48,275 nucleotides of DNA from a virus (IMGVR_UViG_3300032289_001616:1-48275); one strand, 5' to 3'; positions 8,176 through 16,240 are shown, numbered from the stretch's first letter. Notes: a model not told the origin generated them from the sequence alone. Numbers and translations are program-made.

Positions 8176-8844
8176 ATGTCGTTATGTTTTATTTCAGATG
8201 TTCACTCACAATATAATCGACTTCAAAAGGCAGTTGATTATGCAGAGTCTCAGAATCTCCAGATTGTTTTTCTTGGAGATATCTTTGATAGTAAAGTTCA
8301 ATATAGTGACTCAGTTGGTGTTCTGAATCTAGTGGAGCGTGCTGTTCAAAATGGTCACATTTGCATAAATTCAAATCACCAAGATAAATTGATTCGCTAT
8401 CTCAAAGGAAATAATATAAACAAGAGTAATGGGCTTGATGTTACTATTAAGGAGTTTGAGGAAGCCAACGTCGATAAAGAAAAGTTGTTCAGGCTATTGA
8501 CTTCTTTTGCTTATGGGGCCATTATCAAGACCTCTGGGGGAAAAGAGTTCAGGATTGCTCACGCATATTTTCCGAATAGTCTTCAAACTAATTCAAATTT
8601 TGTTTATAGAAGTGATCTCAACCGGAGGTATAGGGATGTAATGATTTATGGAAAAACCGATAGGGAAAATACCCGAGTTAAATGGTGGGAAATCAGAAAC
8701 GAGAATCAGAATTACATTCGGGTTGCTGGCCATTACCATACTGTTCATGTTGATGACCAATCCGTAGTGCTTGATTCTGGTTGCGGTTCCGGCGGTTGTT
8801 TGTCTCTATATAACACAGATACCGGTGTAATTAAGGAGTTTTAA
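8176..8844 (+). CDS. Calcineurin-like metallophosphatase (Pnkp/PrpE-like)
   Basis: The 222-residue protein shows the metallophosphoesterase motifs ISDVHSQ (residues 6-12), FLGDIFD (about 32-38), SNHQDKL in place of GNHE/D, and AGHYHTVH near 195. The order fits the PPP-like phosphatases related to the Pnkp 2',3'-phosphatase domain and bacterial PrpE. Proximity to an RNA ligase and kinase suggests removal of 2'- or 3'-phosphates from broken RNA, which is inference. The stop overlaps the next start (TAATG). Its 5' end abuts a terminator hairpin. Confidence 0.75.
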   Translation: MSLCFISDVHSQYNRLQKAVDYAESQNLQIVFLGDIFDSKVQYSDSVGVLNLVERAVQNGHICINSNHQDKLIRYLKGNNINKSNGLDVTIKEFEEANVDKEKLFRLLTSFAYGAIIKTSGGKEFRIAHAYFPNSLQTNSNFVYRSDLNRRYRDVMIYGKTDRENTRVKWWEIRNENQNYIRVAGHYHTVHVDDQSVVLDSGCGSGGCLSLYNTDTGVIKEF

Positions 8845-9320
8845 TGAGTTATAAAGACCTAGAACCGTATCGGGATGTTTTACTGCTCAACTCAGACTAC
8901 AATCCTATTTCTATCATTAAATGGAGAAGGGCGGTTGTCCTTCTCCTAAAAGAAAGAGTCAAATTTATTTCTAAGAGAGTGGTTTGTTTAAAAACCTTTA
9001 TTAGAATTCCTTATGAAAAGCTATTAAGTGTGAAGCCCACAAAAAATCTTATTAAAAAATTTGGTAATTATACTTGTGCTTATTGTGGTTCATACAAGAA
9101 CCTTACTGTAGATCATGTTCTCCCCTTATCTAGAGGGGGGATACATGAATTCTCTAATATGGTGTGTGCATGTAGAAGTTGCAATGAAGAAAAGGGCAAC
9201 AGAACTCCCGAAGAATGGGGTAAATTACCCTACAGTAAACCATATAGACCATTCTCAAAACTTGAGTTGATTGTTAAACAATCAAATGTGTCTGAATGGA
9301 AACAATACATCTACACCTAG
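8844..9320 (+). CDS. HNH endonuclease
   Basis: The 158-residue protein has an N-terminal segment like LLNSDYNPISIIKWRRAVVL, typical of a widespread HNH family, followed by a zinc-supported HNH core: CAYCG, VDHVLPLSRGG, N and CRSCNEEKGNRTP. All the HNH residues look intact, so it should be a DNA nuclease. It overlaps the phosphatase by one base (TAATG). It could be a phage processing nuclease or a defence-type enzyme rather than a mobile homing enzyme. Confidence 0.8.
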   Translation: MSYKDLEPYRDVLLLNSDYNPISIIKWRRAVVLLLKERVKFISKRVVCLKTFIRIPYEKLLSVKPTKNLIKKFGNYTCAYCGSYKNLTVDHVLPLSRGGIHEFSNMVCACRSCNEEKGNRTPEEWGKLPYSKPYRPFSKLELIVKQSNVSEWKQYIYT

Positions 9321-9407
9321 ATCAGTTATCAAACTGGCACATCCATAAGGATTCCTGATCCAACACCCTATATACTACTAAAGCCACATTGGAGGACTTG
9401 AAAAAAC

Positions 9408-9560
9408 TTGGATTCACAACAAAAATTTCTTTTTGATATCACTTCACAGATTGAAGATTTGATCTGTGACGCAGATTTTGATCTGGGAGCAGATTCGGTC
9501 ATTTATGAAAAACTAAAAGACCTTCTTGAAACAGTTGAAAATTACCAAGAATCTTTATGA
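9408..9560 (+). CDS. Small acidic hypothetical protein, TTG start
   Basis: The 50-residue frame is helical and acidic (SQIEDLICDADFDLGADS) and ends in an ATGA overlap with the next gene. No ATG exists in frame; TTG at 9408 follows GGAGG by 12 bases, which is slightly long. The chain of overlaps supports it being real. Confidence 0.5.
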   Translation: MDSQQKFLFDITSQIEDLICDADFDLGADSVIYEKLKDLLETVENYQESL

Positions 9561-9700
9561 GATTTTCTGTTGTATATAAACTCCCTAAACACAAAAAAGA
9601 ACAAAAAGCAACCTTTCTTAGGATTGAAGATTCTTTTAAATGGGAAGAGCATGTAAAACAAAATCTAAACGCTTTTGATGTTAGAATTATTCCATCGTAG
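9557..9700 (+). CDS. Small basic hypothetical protein
   Basis: The 47-residue protein starts in an ATGA overlap and reads as a mixed beta-alpha fold with Lys-rich KLPKHKKEQKA. The stop is followed directly by a GGAGG ribosome site for the next gene. Not recognised. Confidence 0.6.
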   Translation: MRFSVVYKLPKHKKEQKATFLRIEDSFKWEEHVKQNLNAFDVRIIPS

Positions 9701-9708
9701 GAGGACTT

Positions 9709-9864
9709 ATGCCGACTATCATTGATCAACAAATTAGAATTACTGATGTTGAAATTGTTGTAGAGGAAGAAGGGTATTATGCCATAGTTACATACTCGGA
9801 TAAAAAATTTGATGAATTCGGCCCATATGATACCTACAGAGAAGCAGAAAAAGCCGTCTATTGA
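9709..9864 (+). CDS. Small hypothetical protein
   Basis: The 51-residue protein has a strong GGAGG four bases before the ATG. It contains an alternating beta pattern (EIVVEEEGYYAIVTYSDK) and an amphipathic C-terminal helix. It overlaps the following frame. Not recognised. Confidence 0.65.
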   Translation: MPTIIDQQIRITDVEIVVEEEGYYAIVTYSDKKFDEFGPYDTYREAEKAVY

Positions 9865-10027
9865 CGACTTAGAAAGTTACTTAAAAAGTCTCTGTGATCA
9901 TATGGGCTTTATTAAATCATCAGATCTAAATATAATCAATCCAGACTTCTTGCACTATGAAGATGCTCTGGAAATACTAAAGTGGAAATTTATCCAGCGA
10001 GGTTTTTATGCAGGCTCAGGTAATTGA
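9827..10027 (+). CDS. Small hypothetical protein
   Basis: The frame is open from 9809; I chose the ATG at 9827, giving 66 residues, though it lies within the end of the previous gene. The helix-rich product has SIDDLESYLKSLCDHMGF and LHYEDALEILKWKF. The next gene starts inside its end. Not recognised; the exact start is uncertain. Confidence 0.5.
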   Translation: MIPTEKQKKPSIDDLESYLKSLCDHMGFIKSSDLNIINPDFLHYEDALEILKWKFIQRGFYAGSGN

Positions 10028-10127
10028 AAAAACTGAAGAGAAAGAACTTTTTGAAAATCTAAACAAGGAATTTCAAGACCAAGAGAATGAAGGAGAGTAT
10101 CCTGAATTTGATGATTATGCTGGTTGA
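10008..10127 (+). CDS. Very small acidic protein
   Basis: The 39-residue, strongly acidic peptide (EKTEEKELFENLNKE, EGEYPEFDDY) starts inside the previous gene's end. GAGG lies just upstream of the ATG. Overlap with its neighbour supports translation. Not recognised. Confidence 0.5.
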   Translation: MQAQVIEKTEEKELFENLNKEFQDQENEGEYPEFDDYAG

Positions 10128-10162
10128 TTTTGGCACTGTGCCAGAAGGAGAACTGTCCATCT

Positions 10163-10318
10163 ATGGAAACTGACAAACAAAAACGTGTTAGACTAAAAAA
10201 GTCAAAAGAAAAGGTATCCCAATCTCTTATTGACGATCTTCTTGATACAGCAGTCTTTAGTTCGGCTGTAGAAGAAGAGCTATCCTTAGAAGTTGAAGAA
10301 CTTCTAAAATCCCTTTAA
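10163..10318 (+). CDS. Small charged hypothetical protein
   Basis: The 51-residue protein starts at the ATG following AAGGAG at 10145-10150. Its N-terminus is Lys/Arg rich (KQKRVRLKKSKEKV) and the remainder is an acidic Leu-rich helix. A longer frame from a TTG at 10124 is less likely because it lacks a ribosome site. Confidence 0.55.
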   Translation: METDKQKRVRLKKSKEKVSQSLIDDLLDTAVFSSAVEEELSLEVEELLKSL

Positions 10319-10339
10319 ACTATCGTAATGGAGTTAACT

Positions 10340-10483
10340 ATGTCCCGTGAAGAAGCCCTGGTTCTGATTCGTTCGGCCAAAACTGGAAGTCAGATTATTG
10401 ACATTCTAGATAAAATTTCTACTTTCTGTTCTACCACTCCAGAAGAAGAAGACGAAATTTCAGATCTGGAATTTGCAGCCTGA
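10340..10483 (+). CDS. Small hypothetical protein
   Basis: The 47-residue protein, MSREEALVLIRSAKTG onwards, ends in an acidic tail (PEEEDEISDLE). The stop lies in a palindrome copy (GACACTTTCTAAACTGTCC) and a terminator follows, so it ends a cluster of small genes. Not recognised. Confidence 0.6.
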   Translation: MSREEALVLIRSAKTGSQIIDILDKISTFCSTTPEEEDEISDLEFAA

Positions 10484-10507
10484 CACTTTCTAAACTGTCC
10501 ACCAAAG

Positions 10508-10536
10508 CCCACCTCATACTCTGGGGTGGGTTATTA
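10508..10536 (+). terminator. Hairpin terminator
   Basis: CCCACC and GGTGGG pair around an 11-base loop, followed by TTATTATT. It lies directly after a palindrome copy at 10482-10502. Confidence 0.65.
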
Positions 10537-10558
10537 TTATGTCTGTTGCACCCCACTG

Positions 10559-10708
10559 ATGAAACGTTATTCTGCACACTCAAACACCGAATTCCAAGAA
10601 ACAGATGACCTGAATGAGGCCATTGACATTGCAATATCAATGGCCGAACATTTTGGAAATGGGTACGTAATTGACAATCAAACAAACAAAGTTGTGGAGG
10701 AATTCTGA
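10559..10708 (+). CDS. Small hypothetical protein
   Basis: The 49-residue protein starts at the ATG of MKRYSAHSNTEFQETDDL and contains a helix (EAIDIAISMAEHFG) and a strand pair (YVIDNQTNKVVEEF), resembling the short domain that reads 'dlneAi..A...g.yViD...g.vv' in many phage proteins. Its stop overlaps the ATG of the large gene by one base. Confidence 0.6.
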   Translation: MKRYSAHSNTEFQETDDLNEAIDIAISMAEHFGNGYVIDNQTNKVVEEF

Positions 10709-12306
10709 TGCTTAACTTTACTATCTCTAAGCCCCTTTATAGTCAAGTTGAGGACTATGATGTAAGAAAACCTGCTATAGAGAAAAAATCCAAAACCCCA
10801 CAGAACACTTTCCCTAAGGCCGGGATTCCAGAAAATCTGGTGCCCGCAAATATTCTTCCTAAACAACAGTTACTAAATTTAATTCAAACTGCTAATAGAG
10901 ATACTGATAGTTATTATAACCATATTGTTAATGTCGGAGCTAAGTTTAAAGAAAACGCGGTTATTGTAGCAAAGTATGGTAATCGTTTTTGGTATGTTAT
11001 TTGGTTTGATAGCAGTCAAGATGTGATTTTTAATTATACTCTTTGTGTAAGAAATTTAAAGACGATTAAAAATTATAAATATAACCATTATTTTACACAT
11101 TTTAATGTAAAAGAAGAAGACTTTTCGATGCAGACTCATTCTCGGAAAGAATATCTTTACTTGACGAGAAGTGTTACCCTTGATGATCTAAAAAATCATA
11201 CGTATCAACTAAACAGCCCCTTTGCATATTCTCATAATATGACAGATTGTCTTAGGGAAATTAATGGAGAGTTTGTAAACAAATTAAAGGCTCATATTAA
11301 AATTGATCCTATTAGTCATGATATGTTCCGGTATTATAATAGATCATTGGCGGCTGTTTTAGGTAATTATCAGCAACAACATAATTTCCATTGGGTTCCA
11401 GATCTAGATTACTACTTAGAAGTGGTTAATTCAAGTGTCAAGGTTGATAATTTTAAAGAGATTCTTAATACGCCTTTCTTTAAAAAATCAATTAATCAAG
11501 ATATTTTATCGATAATTGAAGGGTACAATAAAGTTGATTTGGACTCAGCATCTGTTCGTGATGTAGAAAAAAATATTACATTAAAAAACCTTTCACTCAT
11601 GAATAAGATAAATGTTCTAAAAATTTTAATTTCAATTTATGGAGAACAAATGACCCTGGATTATCTCCAGCAAATATGGTTGATGGAAAATGATTTTCAT
11701 GTAAGCCCTATTTTTCATGGATATACTCGTCTGGCTGATGCTGGGATAAACTGGTTTAGTAAAAATGTTCCGGTCAAATCATTTGTAAATATGTTTATCA
11801 ATTCACCGATTGAGATAAAAGATACCATTGATATGGTTTCTAGGGTTATCAACCGCAAACCTGATATTCAGCTTGAATATTCTGGACGATGGCGAGTAAA
11901 TGAATTCCATGACTGGATTATGGCCGAGGAATGGAAGTTAGTAAACAAAAATGTCAAACTACCCCAGGATCTTTTTCCAACCCCGCTAAAGGTTGGAGAA
12001 ATCACTTATATTCAACCATTTGATACCCATCAACTTTCAAAATGGGGAAGATCAGCGAGAAATTGTGTGGGTAGTTCTACTTACTCGGATGGGGTACTTA
12101 AGAAGAATCACTTTATTATTCTCGGGCTAAAGAATAATGCACCACACCTGACAATCCAGGCAAGGGTTGAAGATGAAAACTTCAAAATTGTTCAGATCAA
12201 AAAACAGTGCAATTCTAGTTTGAACTCTGAAGAAGAAGCCGAGTTTTCTAATACATTTAAAACTGCACTTGAGATTAGAACTAATGAACTGGCCAATACA
12301 AATTAA
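10708..12306 (+). CDS. PcfJ-like protein
   Basis: The 532-residue protein starts in a TGATG overlap. The C-terminal 120 residues resemble the PcfJ family: a conserved segment WGRSARNCVGSSTYSDGVLK with an invariant-looking NCVG, then HFIILGL and HLTIQARVED. The first 400 residues are helical with no recognised motif. PcfJ-like proteins occur in conjugative plasmids and large phages and their biochemical role is unknown. The assignment is by eye and moderate. Confidence 0.5.
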   Translation: MLNFTISKPLYSQVEDYDVRKPAIEKKSKTPQNTFPKAGIPENLVPANILPKQQLLNLIQTANRDTDSYYNHIVNVGAKFKENAVIVAKYGNRFWYVIWFDSSQDVIFNYTLCVRNLKTIKNYKYNHYFTHFNVKEEDFSMQTHSRKEYLYLTRSVTLDDLKNHTYQLNSPFAYSHNMTDCLREINGEFVNKLKAHIKIDPISHDMFRYYNRSLAAVLGNYQQQHNFHWVPDLDYYLEVVNSSVKVDNFKEILNTPFFKKSINQDILSIIEGYNKVDLDSASVRDVEKNITLKNLSLMNKINVLKILISIYGEQMTLDYLQQIWLMENDFHVSPIFHGYTRLADAGINWFSKNVPVKSFVNMFINSPIEIKDTIDMVSRVINRKPDIQLEYSGRWRVNEFHDWIMAEEWKLVNKNVKLPQDLFPTPLKVGEITYIQPFDTHQLSKWGRSARNCVGSSTYSDGVLKKNHFIILGLKNNAPHLTIQARVEDENFKIVQIKKQCNSSLNSEEEAEFSNTFKTALEIRTNELANTN

Positions 12307-12325
12307 ATACACAAAACAATATGGC

Positions 12326-12354
12326 GGAAGGATGGTTATAATCACCATCCTTCC
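12326..12354 (+). other. Perfect 11-bp inverted repeat with TATAAT in the loop
   Basis: GGAAGGATGGT and ACCATCCTTCC form a perfect stem; the 7-base loop is TATAATC. There is no T tract. It could be an operator around a promoter or an RNA hairpin. Confidence 0.6.
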
Positions 12355-12417
12355 AATCAAATCTAAATTTGCTCTCGCTGAACTTAGCTTTTCACTGGAT
12401 AAAGATTGTGGTTGGCC

Positions 12418-12455
12418 TTGGTTAAGAATTGACTGTGGCCTTAACCAAATTTTTT
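12418..12455 (+). terminator. Hairpin terminator
   Basis: TTGGTTAAG and CTTAACCAA pair over a 13-base loop and are followed by ATTTTTTC. It ends the PcfJ-like unit. The rest of 12307-12518 holds no gene I can support. Confidence 0.7.
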
Positions 12456-12518
12456 CTTTAGTGTTTAGTGTTTGGTATTTTACTTTGGAATTTAACTTTT
12501 TAACTAAAATTTACAAAT

Positions 12519-12806
12519 ATGATTGGACAAATTATTTCTGAATTTGTTGAAACACCAAATGAAGAAAATAAACAAAAATACCTTGATTATGTTACTAAAG
12601 TTGAAATTGATTTGTTAGCCGAGGTTAAGGAATTGCCCTACAAAACAAGAGCATATTTTGATAAAAGAATTGAGGCATTTGCCTTTAGGAGAAATTGTGC
12701 AGTGCTGATGATCAATGCCTGGGTCGGCAAATATGGTACAAGCGAAGGTTGTGTGGTATCATATGCGGATACCTTAAATATTCCCTTTAGAGAGATCAAA
12801 CCATGA
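12519..12806 (+). CDS. Hypothetical protein
   Basis: The 95-residue, largely helical protein (KQKYLDYVTKVEIDLLAEV, RAYFDKRIEAFAFRRN) ends overlapping the phosphoesterase start by four bases. It is therefore probably co-translated with that enzyme. No family recognised. Confidence 0.65.
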   Translation: MIGQIISEFVETPNEENKQKYLDYVTKVEIDLLAEVKELPYKTRAYFDKRIEAFAFRRNCAVLMINAWVGKYGTSEGCVVSYADTLNIPFREIKP

Positions 12807-13615
12807 AAGTTAAACAAGTCAGCGATATTCATTTAGAATTTTGTGAGCACGGACATGGGGTTCCAAACCTAGGATCAGGGGAAATTCTTATTTTAGGTGG
12901 GGACATTCTTTGTGCTAGACATTTTAAAAAAGATGGAAAACTTAAGCATGTGTATCTAGATTTCTTAATCAAATGTGCTGATAATTTTGATCATGTTCTG
13001 TATGTGATAGGAAATCATGAACCATATTCTTACACCTGGGAAGGGACATGGAATGTCTTAAAGGAATGTCTCCCACCAAAAATAAAATTACTTGAAAACG
13101 ATTATGTAGAGATTGGAGACTGGGTTTTTCTTGGATGCACCCTTTGGACTGATTTTCAAAAGGAGAATCCATTGGTAATGATGGAGGGGGGTATGTGCAT
13201 GAATGAGTATAAAACTATTCGCATTACTTCTAAATATCGAAAACTTAATCCAAATGATACGCTTTCATTTCATAAAAAATCAAGAAAATTTCTTGAAGAG
13301 TCTGTAGAAAAATTTAAAGATAAAAATATCTGGATTCTTACTCACCACGGACCTTCTTATCGATCTGTCCATGAAAAATACAAAAAATTTGGTATAGCAA
13401 ATGGGTGTTTTGTGAGTGATCTTGATGATTGGATTTTGAGTAATCCACAGATTAAGTATTTTTCTCATGGTCATACTCACGAAAGTTTTGACTATCACAT
13501 TGGTCAATGTAGGGTTATCTGTAATCCGAGAGGTTATTGGACCGGAGTAAATTCTAATAATTTGAATCCGAATTTTAATCCAAACCTTGAAATTGAGATC
13601 TGTGCCAATCTTTAA
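12803..13615 (+). CDS. Calcineurin-like metallophosphoesterase
   Basis: The 270-residue protein has all five metal-binding motifs: VSDIHLEF (residues 6-13), LGGDIL (about 30-35), IGNHEPY (about 69-75), THHGPS (about 181-186) and SHGHTHES (about 218-225). It resembles the Icc/YmdB-like phosphoesterases seen in many cyanophages and bacteria. Substrate could be a cyclic nucleotide, RNA end or nucleic acid; nothing visible decides. It is separate from the phosphatase at 8176 in sequence and motif detail. Confidence 0.85.
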   Translation: MKVKQVSDIHLEFCEHGHGVPNLGSGEILILGGDILCARHFKKDGKLKHVYLDFLIKCADNFDHVLYVIGNHEPYSYTWEGTWNVLKECLPPKIKLLENDYVEIGDWVFLGCTLWTDFQKENPLVMMEGGMCMNEYKTIRITSKYRKLNPNDTLSFHKKSRKFLEESVEKFKDKNIWILTHHGPSYRSVHEKYKKFGIANGCFVSDLDDWILSNPQIKYFSHGHTHESFDYHIGQCRVICNPRGYWTGVNSNNLNPNFNPNLEIEICANL

Positions 13616-13680
13616 ACTGTCCTACTGATTATTTCTCATTCAACTTTTTCGCCTATCATACCTTTAGTCGCAAGTAAATT

Positions 13681-13845
13681 ATGCAACCCCATCTTACACT
13701 CCAGACCGCCGCAGCCTTTGAGAGAATCTATGATGCTCTTATGGGAAGAACTTCTGATGATCTAGACGCAATCACTCTTCATTTGAAAGAGCTTCTTAGA
13801 AAAGCAAATGAAATTGCAGAAATTAGCTCAGAACTGAACCAATGA
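13681..13845 (+). CDS. Small helical protein
   Basis: The 54-residue protein starts with MQPHLTLQTAAAFERIYDAL and is all helix. A degenerate palindrome overlaps the upstream gene's end at about 13605. The stop forms an ATGA overlap with the next gene. Not recognised. Confidence 0.6.
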   Translation: MQPHLTLQTAAAFERIYDALMGRTSDDLDAITLHLKELLRKANEIAEISSELNQ

Positions 13846-14267
13846 GCGAAATTATTTTTTCGGCAAAATTGCCACACAATACTGATTATTTAGGTATTTC
13901 TAATTGTACAATAGAATTTAAAATTACTAACGAGTATGTTTCAGCCCCAGAGTACGTTCAGGTTTTTAACTCTTTTCTTCGGGCAATTGGACTATCTGAA
14001 TATTCTATTATGAAGGCCGAACTTGATGCGGCTCTTGATATTGAGACTAATGGCTCGGAGCTTGTAGATAAACTTATGGCATGTTCAGAAATTATGGAAA
14101 TATCAGACCATATTTGTGAGTTGACTGATGTTGAAGAAAAACAAAAAATACAAATTGATCGTCTTCAAAGTCAAATTATTAGTCTAAAAGCGAAGTTGTC
14201 TAGGCTTGAAGAACCAGATAATCCGCAATATACAGACGAAGAAATGGATGCTATGTGTGATTACTGA
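13842..14267 (+). CDS. Hypothetical protein with C-terminal coiled coil
   Basis: The 141-residue protein has a beta-rich N-terminus and a coiled coil near 105-130 (KIQIDRLQSQIISLKAKLSRL), followed by an acidic tail. It overlaps its upstream neighbour by four bases. Not recognised. Confidence 0.65.
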   Translation: MSEIIFSAKLPHNTDYLGISNCTIEFKITNEYVSAPEYVQVFNSFLRAIGLSEYSIMKAELDAALDIETNGSELVDKLMACSEIMEISDHICELTDVEEKQKIQIDRLQSQIISLKAKLSRLEEPDNPQYTDEEMDAMCDY

Positions 14268-14270
14268 AAA

Positions 14271-14546
14271 ATGAAATTTGTTCTTTTTGATTATTATTCT
14301 GACTATGATTATGGTTGGGATCTAGACTTTGTTATTGGACATTTTAATAAATTTAATTTAATTCAAGGATTCTTTCGTAGTACTGAATATCTTGATTGGG
14401 AACCAGATATTAGTCTAACCATTTCATTTTTTAACAGTTCATTTTTTTCATTTTGTGTGAATGTTTGGATTTTTAATTTTAGCATGTCTTTTTTAAACTA
14501 TAGAAATTCTATCAGTTTAGCTCATACCAGGGGAAATTATGATTAA
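14271..14546 (+). CDS. Aromatic-rich hypothetical protein
   Basis: The 91-residue product is unusually rich in Phe, Tyr, Ser and Asn. It looks like beta strands with no clear membrane helix. It overlaps the next gene by 8 bases. Not recognised. Confidence 0.55.
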   Translation: MKFVLFDYYSDYDYGWDLDFVIGHFNKFNLIQGFFRSTEYLDWEPDISLTISFFNSSFFSFCVNVWIFNFSMSFLNYRNSISLAHTRGNYD

Positions 14547-14760
14547 TAATTTTTTTATTAGGATATGGTATAAATGGAAACATTGGCGTTATGAACGTAA
14601 ATGCTTAAAGTATTTTGGGGCCAAGCCAGAGAAGATCTATTTGTCTGCTTGTGATTATGATGCTCTTGTTAAAAGACTGGAAGAACCACCATCGGCTGAA
14701 CAATTAGAAAGTCTAAGAAAACTTTTTAAACGTCATGCACCTTGGGATGATAAAGATTAA
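14539..14760 (+). CDS. Small basic hypothetical protein
   Basis: The 73-residue protein begins with a basic aromatic helix (FIRIWYKWKHWRYERKCLKY) and ends with an acidic KDD-type tail. The segment PEKIYLSACDYDALVKRLEEP followed by PSAEQLESLRKL resembles short phage domains of unknown role that contain 'l...dydaL...L..p'. Confidence 0.6.
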   Translation: MINNFFIRIWYKWKHWRYERKCLKYFGAKPEKIYLSACDYDALVKRLEEPPSAEQLESLRKLFKRHAPWDDKD

Positions 14761-14775
14761 TCATGAGGGATTAAG

Positions 14776-14916
14776 ATGAATCGAGAAGAAATTCAAGAAA
14801 TGATTGATAAATCCATCAAAACACATGAAGTCCGTGTAGGATGGATTAGTGGGATTATAGGATCTCTTTTCACTTTTGGTATTGTACATGCAGTTTGGCT
14901 ATTAAAGCAATTTTAA
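14776..14916 (+). CDS. Small single-pass membrane protein
   Basis: The 46-residue protein has a charged N-terminal helix (MNREEIQEMIDKSIKTHEVR) and one membrane segment from about residue 25 (VGWISGIIGSLFTFGIVHAV). This arrangement is common in phage tail or membrane-tether small proteins. Confidence 0.65.
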   Translation: MNREEIQEMIDKSIKTHEVRVGWISGIIGSLFTFGIVHAVWLLKQF

Positions 14917-14933
14917 TCTACTGGGGGGAATTA

Positions 14934-15374
14934 ATGTCTAAAACTTACAATCTTATAATCACAGAAAAACAAGCACAAGCAATTCTTTGCGCGGTTGATT
15001 TACTTCAAAGAATTCAACTTGGTCAGTGGAAAGAAATTAAAGATCATCTTCCCCTAAAGAAACCAATTGATTATGAAAATCTGCATAAGGATATGCAAGT
15101 AATTAGTACCATTCTATCTTGGCATATGGTTAATAATGTTGACGGAGGATTTTCTTCTCTAGGATTGGGTCATCCAAGTCTATCAGAAAGTAATGGCATC
15201 CTTTATGATCTTTATCAGGTAATTCGTAGAAAACTTTCTATAGAACAGGCAGTAGAAGATGGTGTTATTCAAAATGAAAATGTCTCCCGAAATGAAATGC
15301 CTATCAATATAAATTTTGATGTTCCTATAAAATGGGGAAGTGAGGAACTAGCAACTATGGAAAGGACCAGTTAA
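14934..15374 (+). CDS. Hypothetical protein
   Basis: The 146-residue protein starts at the ATG after GGGGGGAA; an upstream in-frame TTG at 14895 lies in the preceding gene. The first helix (ITEKQAQAILCAVDLLQRIQLGQW) matches a pattern common in phage proteins that start 'lteeqa..i..Ald...Ri..Gq...i'. The family is widespread but uncharacterised. Confidence 0.7.
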   Translation: MSKTYNLIITEKQAQAILCAVDLLQRIQLGQWKEIKDHLPLKKPIDYENLHKDMQVISTILSWHMVNNVDGGFSSLGLGHPSLSESNGILYDLYQVIRRKLSIEQAVEDGVIQNENVSRNEMPININFDVPIKWGSEELATMERTS

Positions 15375-15389
15375 TAAACTCCTTTCTCT

Positions 15390-15593
15390 ATGGGGCTCTT
15401 TATCCCTATGATACTCACATACACAACAAAAATATCGATGAAATACTTTTTCCAAGAATATCTTGCTATTGCTCTTTATATTTTACTGTCAGTGCTTCTT
15501 GCCCCAACTGCAGTGTTTGGTGACCTTACAATTGCCATGCATATATTTGGTGCTCTCCCAAATAGTACTTTTTGCCAAAATGTAAAAAAATGA
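15390..15593 (+). CDS. Small hydrophobic protein
   Basis: The 67-residue frame has a membrane segment (YLAIALYILLSVLLAPTAVFG) and ends in an ATGA overlap with the next gene, which supports it. In-frame ATGs at 15390, 15408 and 15438 are all possible starts; none has a strong ribosome site. Confidence 0.45.
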   Translation: MGLFIPMILTYTTKISMKYFFQEYLAIALYILLSVLLAPTAVFGDLTIAMHIFGALPNSTFCQNVKK

Positions 15594-15829
15594 CTGACCA
15601 AGCTGAAAAAATAATAGAAGCAACAATGCATCTAACTCTACGCCCAAACCGAGGGGACCGGGCCAAGGTGGTTTTAGCTGTTCTTCAATGGGTTCTAGAT
15701 AATTTAACAACTTCATTACCCGCTTCTCCAGATATGGACGAATACTATCTTAGAATGTATGGTACTGAACGAGTAGTAGAAGAAGATGAACTTGTTAAAT
15801 TAATTGAGCAACTGAATAAATCATTATAA
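15590..15829 (+). CDS. Small hypothetical protein
   Basis: The 79-residue helical protein (AEKIIEATMHLTLRPNRGDRA) overlaps its neighbour by four bases and ends with an acidic helix. Not recognised. Confidence 0.6.
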   Translation: MTDQAEKIIEATMHLTLRPNRGDRAKVVLAVLQWVLDNLTTSLPASPDMDEYYLRMYGTERVVEEDELVKLIEQLNKSL

Positions 15830-15833
15830 ATTT

Positions 15834-16058
15834 ATGGATGAGGATAAAGCGCAAAAAATTGTAGACGCATTTGACCAGAGGTACGAAAATTTAGGCACAT
15901 TTGATTCTAACTGGCAAGAACTTTGTATTTCTGCAACTCTCCGTGAACTTATCACCCAATATTCTTATACGCATCTGTATGTCGATGGTGGGCATGGGTT
16001 GGGAGTTGTAAATGTAAAAGACATTATGAAATTAATTAAAGAACTTGAAAATGACTAA
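15834..16058 (+). CDS. Small hypothetical protein
   Basis: The 74-residue product starts four bases after the previous stop and overlaps the next gene by 8 bases. It is predicted alpha-helical with a Gly-rich VDGGHGLGVV segment. Not recognised. Confidence 0.6.
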   Translation: MDEDKAQKIVDAFDQRYENLGTFDSNWQELCISATLRELITQYSYTHLYVDGGHGLGVVNVKDIMKLIKELEND

Positions 16059-16239
16059 AAAAAAGGACACTTGGAAAAAATGGACTATCTACACTTCCAT
16101 TTATTTGTTTGAATATTGTTTTTACTCTTGGAGAAATCATATGTACCCTCATATTGATGGATTTGAAGATGAAGACAGAATGAGAGAATTGTTCTGGCAT
16201 TACCTCAATTATGGGAATTCTAATACCTATTACTATTAA
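16051..16239 (+). CDS. Small aromatic-rich protein
   Basis: The 62-residue protein is rich in Trp and Tyr. It begins MTKKKDTWKKW and ends NTYYY. Its stop is followed after one base by a palindrome-terminator-promoter unit, so it closes a small-gene cluster. Not recognised. Confidence 0.55.
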   Translation: MTKKKDTWKKWTIYTSIYLFEYCFYSWRNHMYPHIDGFEDEDRMRELFWHYLNYGNSNTYYY

Positions 16240-16240
16240 A

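Noticed and set aside
12269-12541. 90-codon + strand frame after the PcfJ-like gene
   Set aside because: It overlaps the end of that gene, a perfect hairpin and a terminator, and has no ribosome site or coupling.
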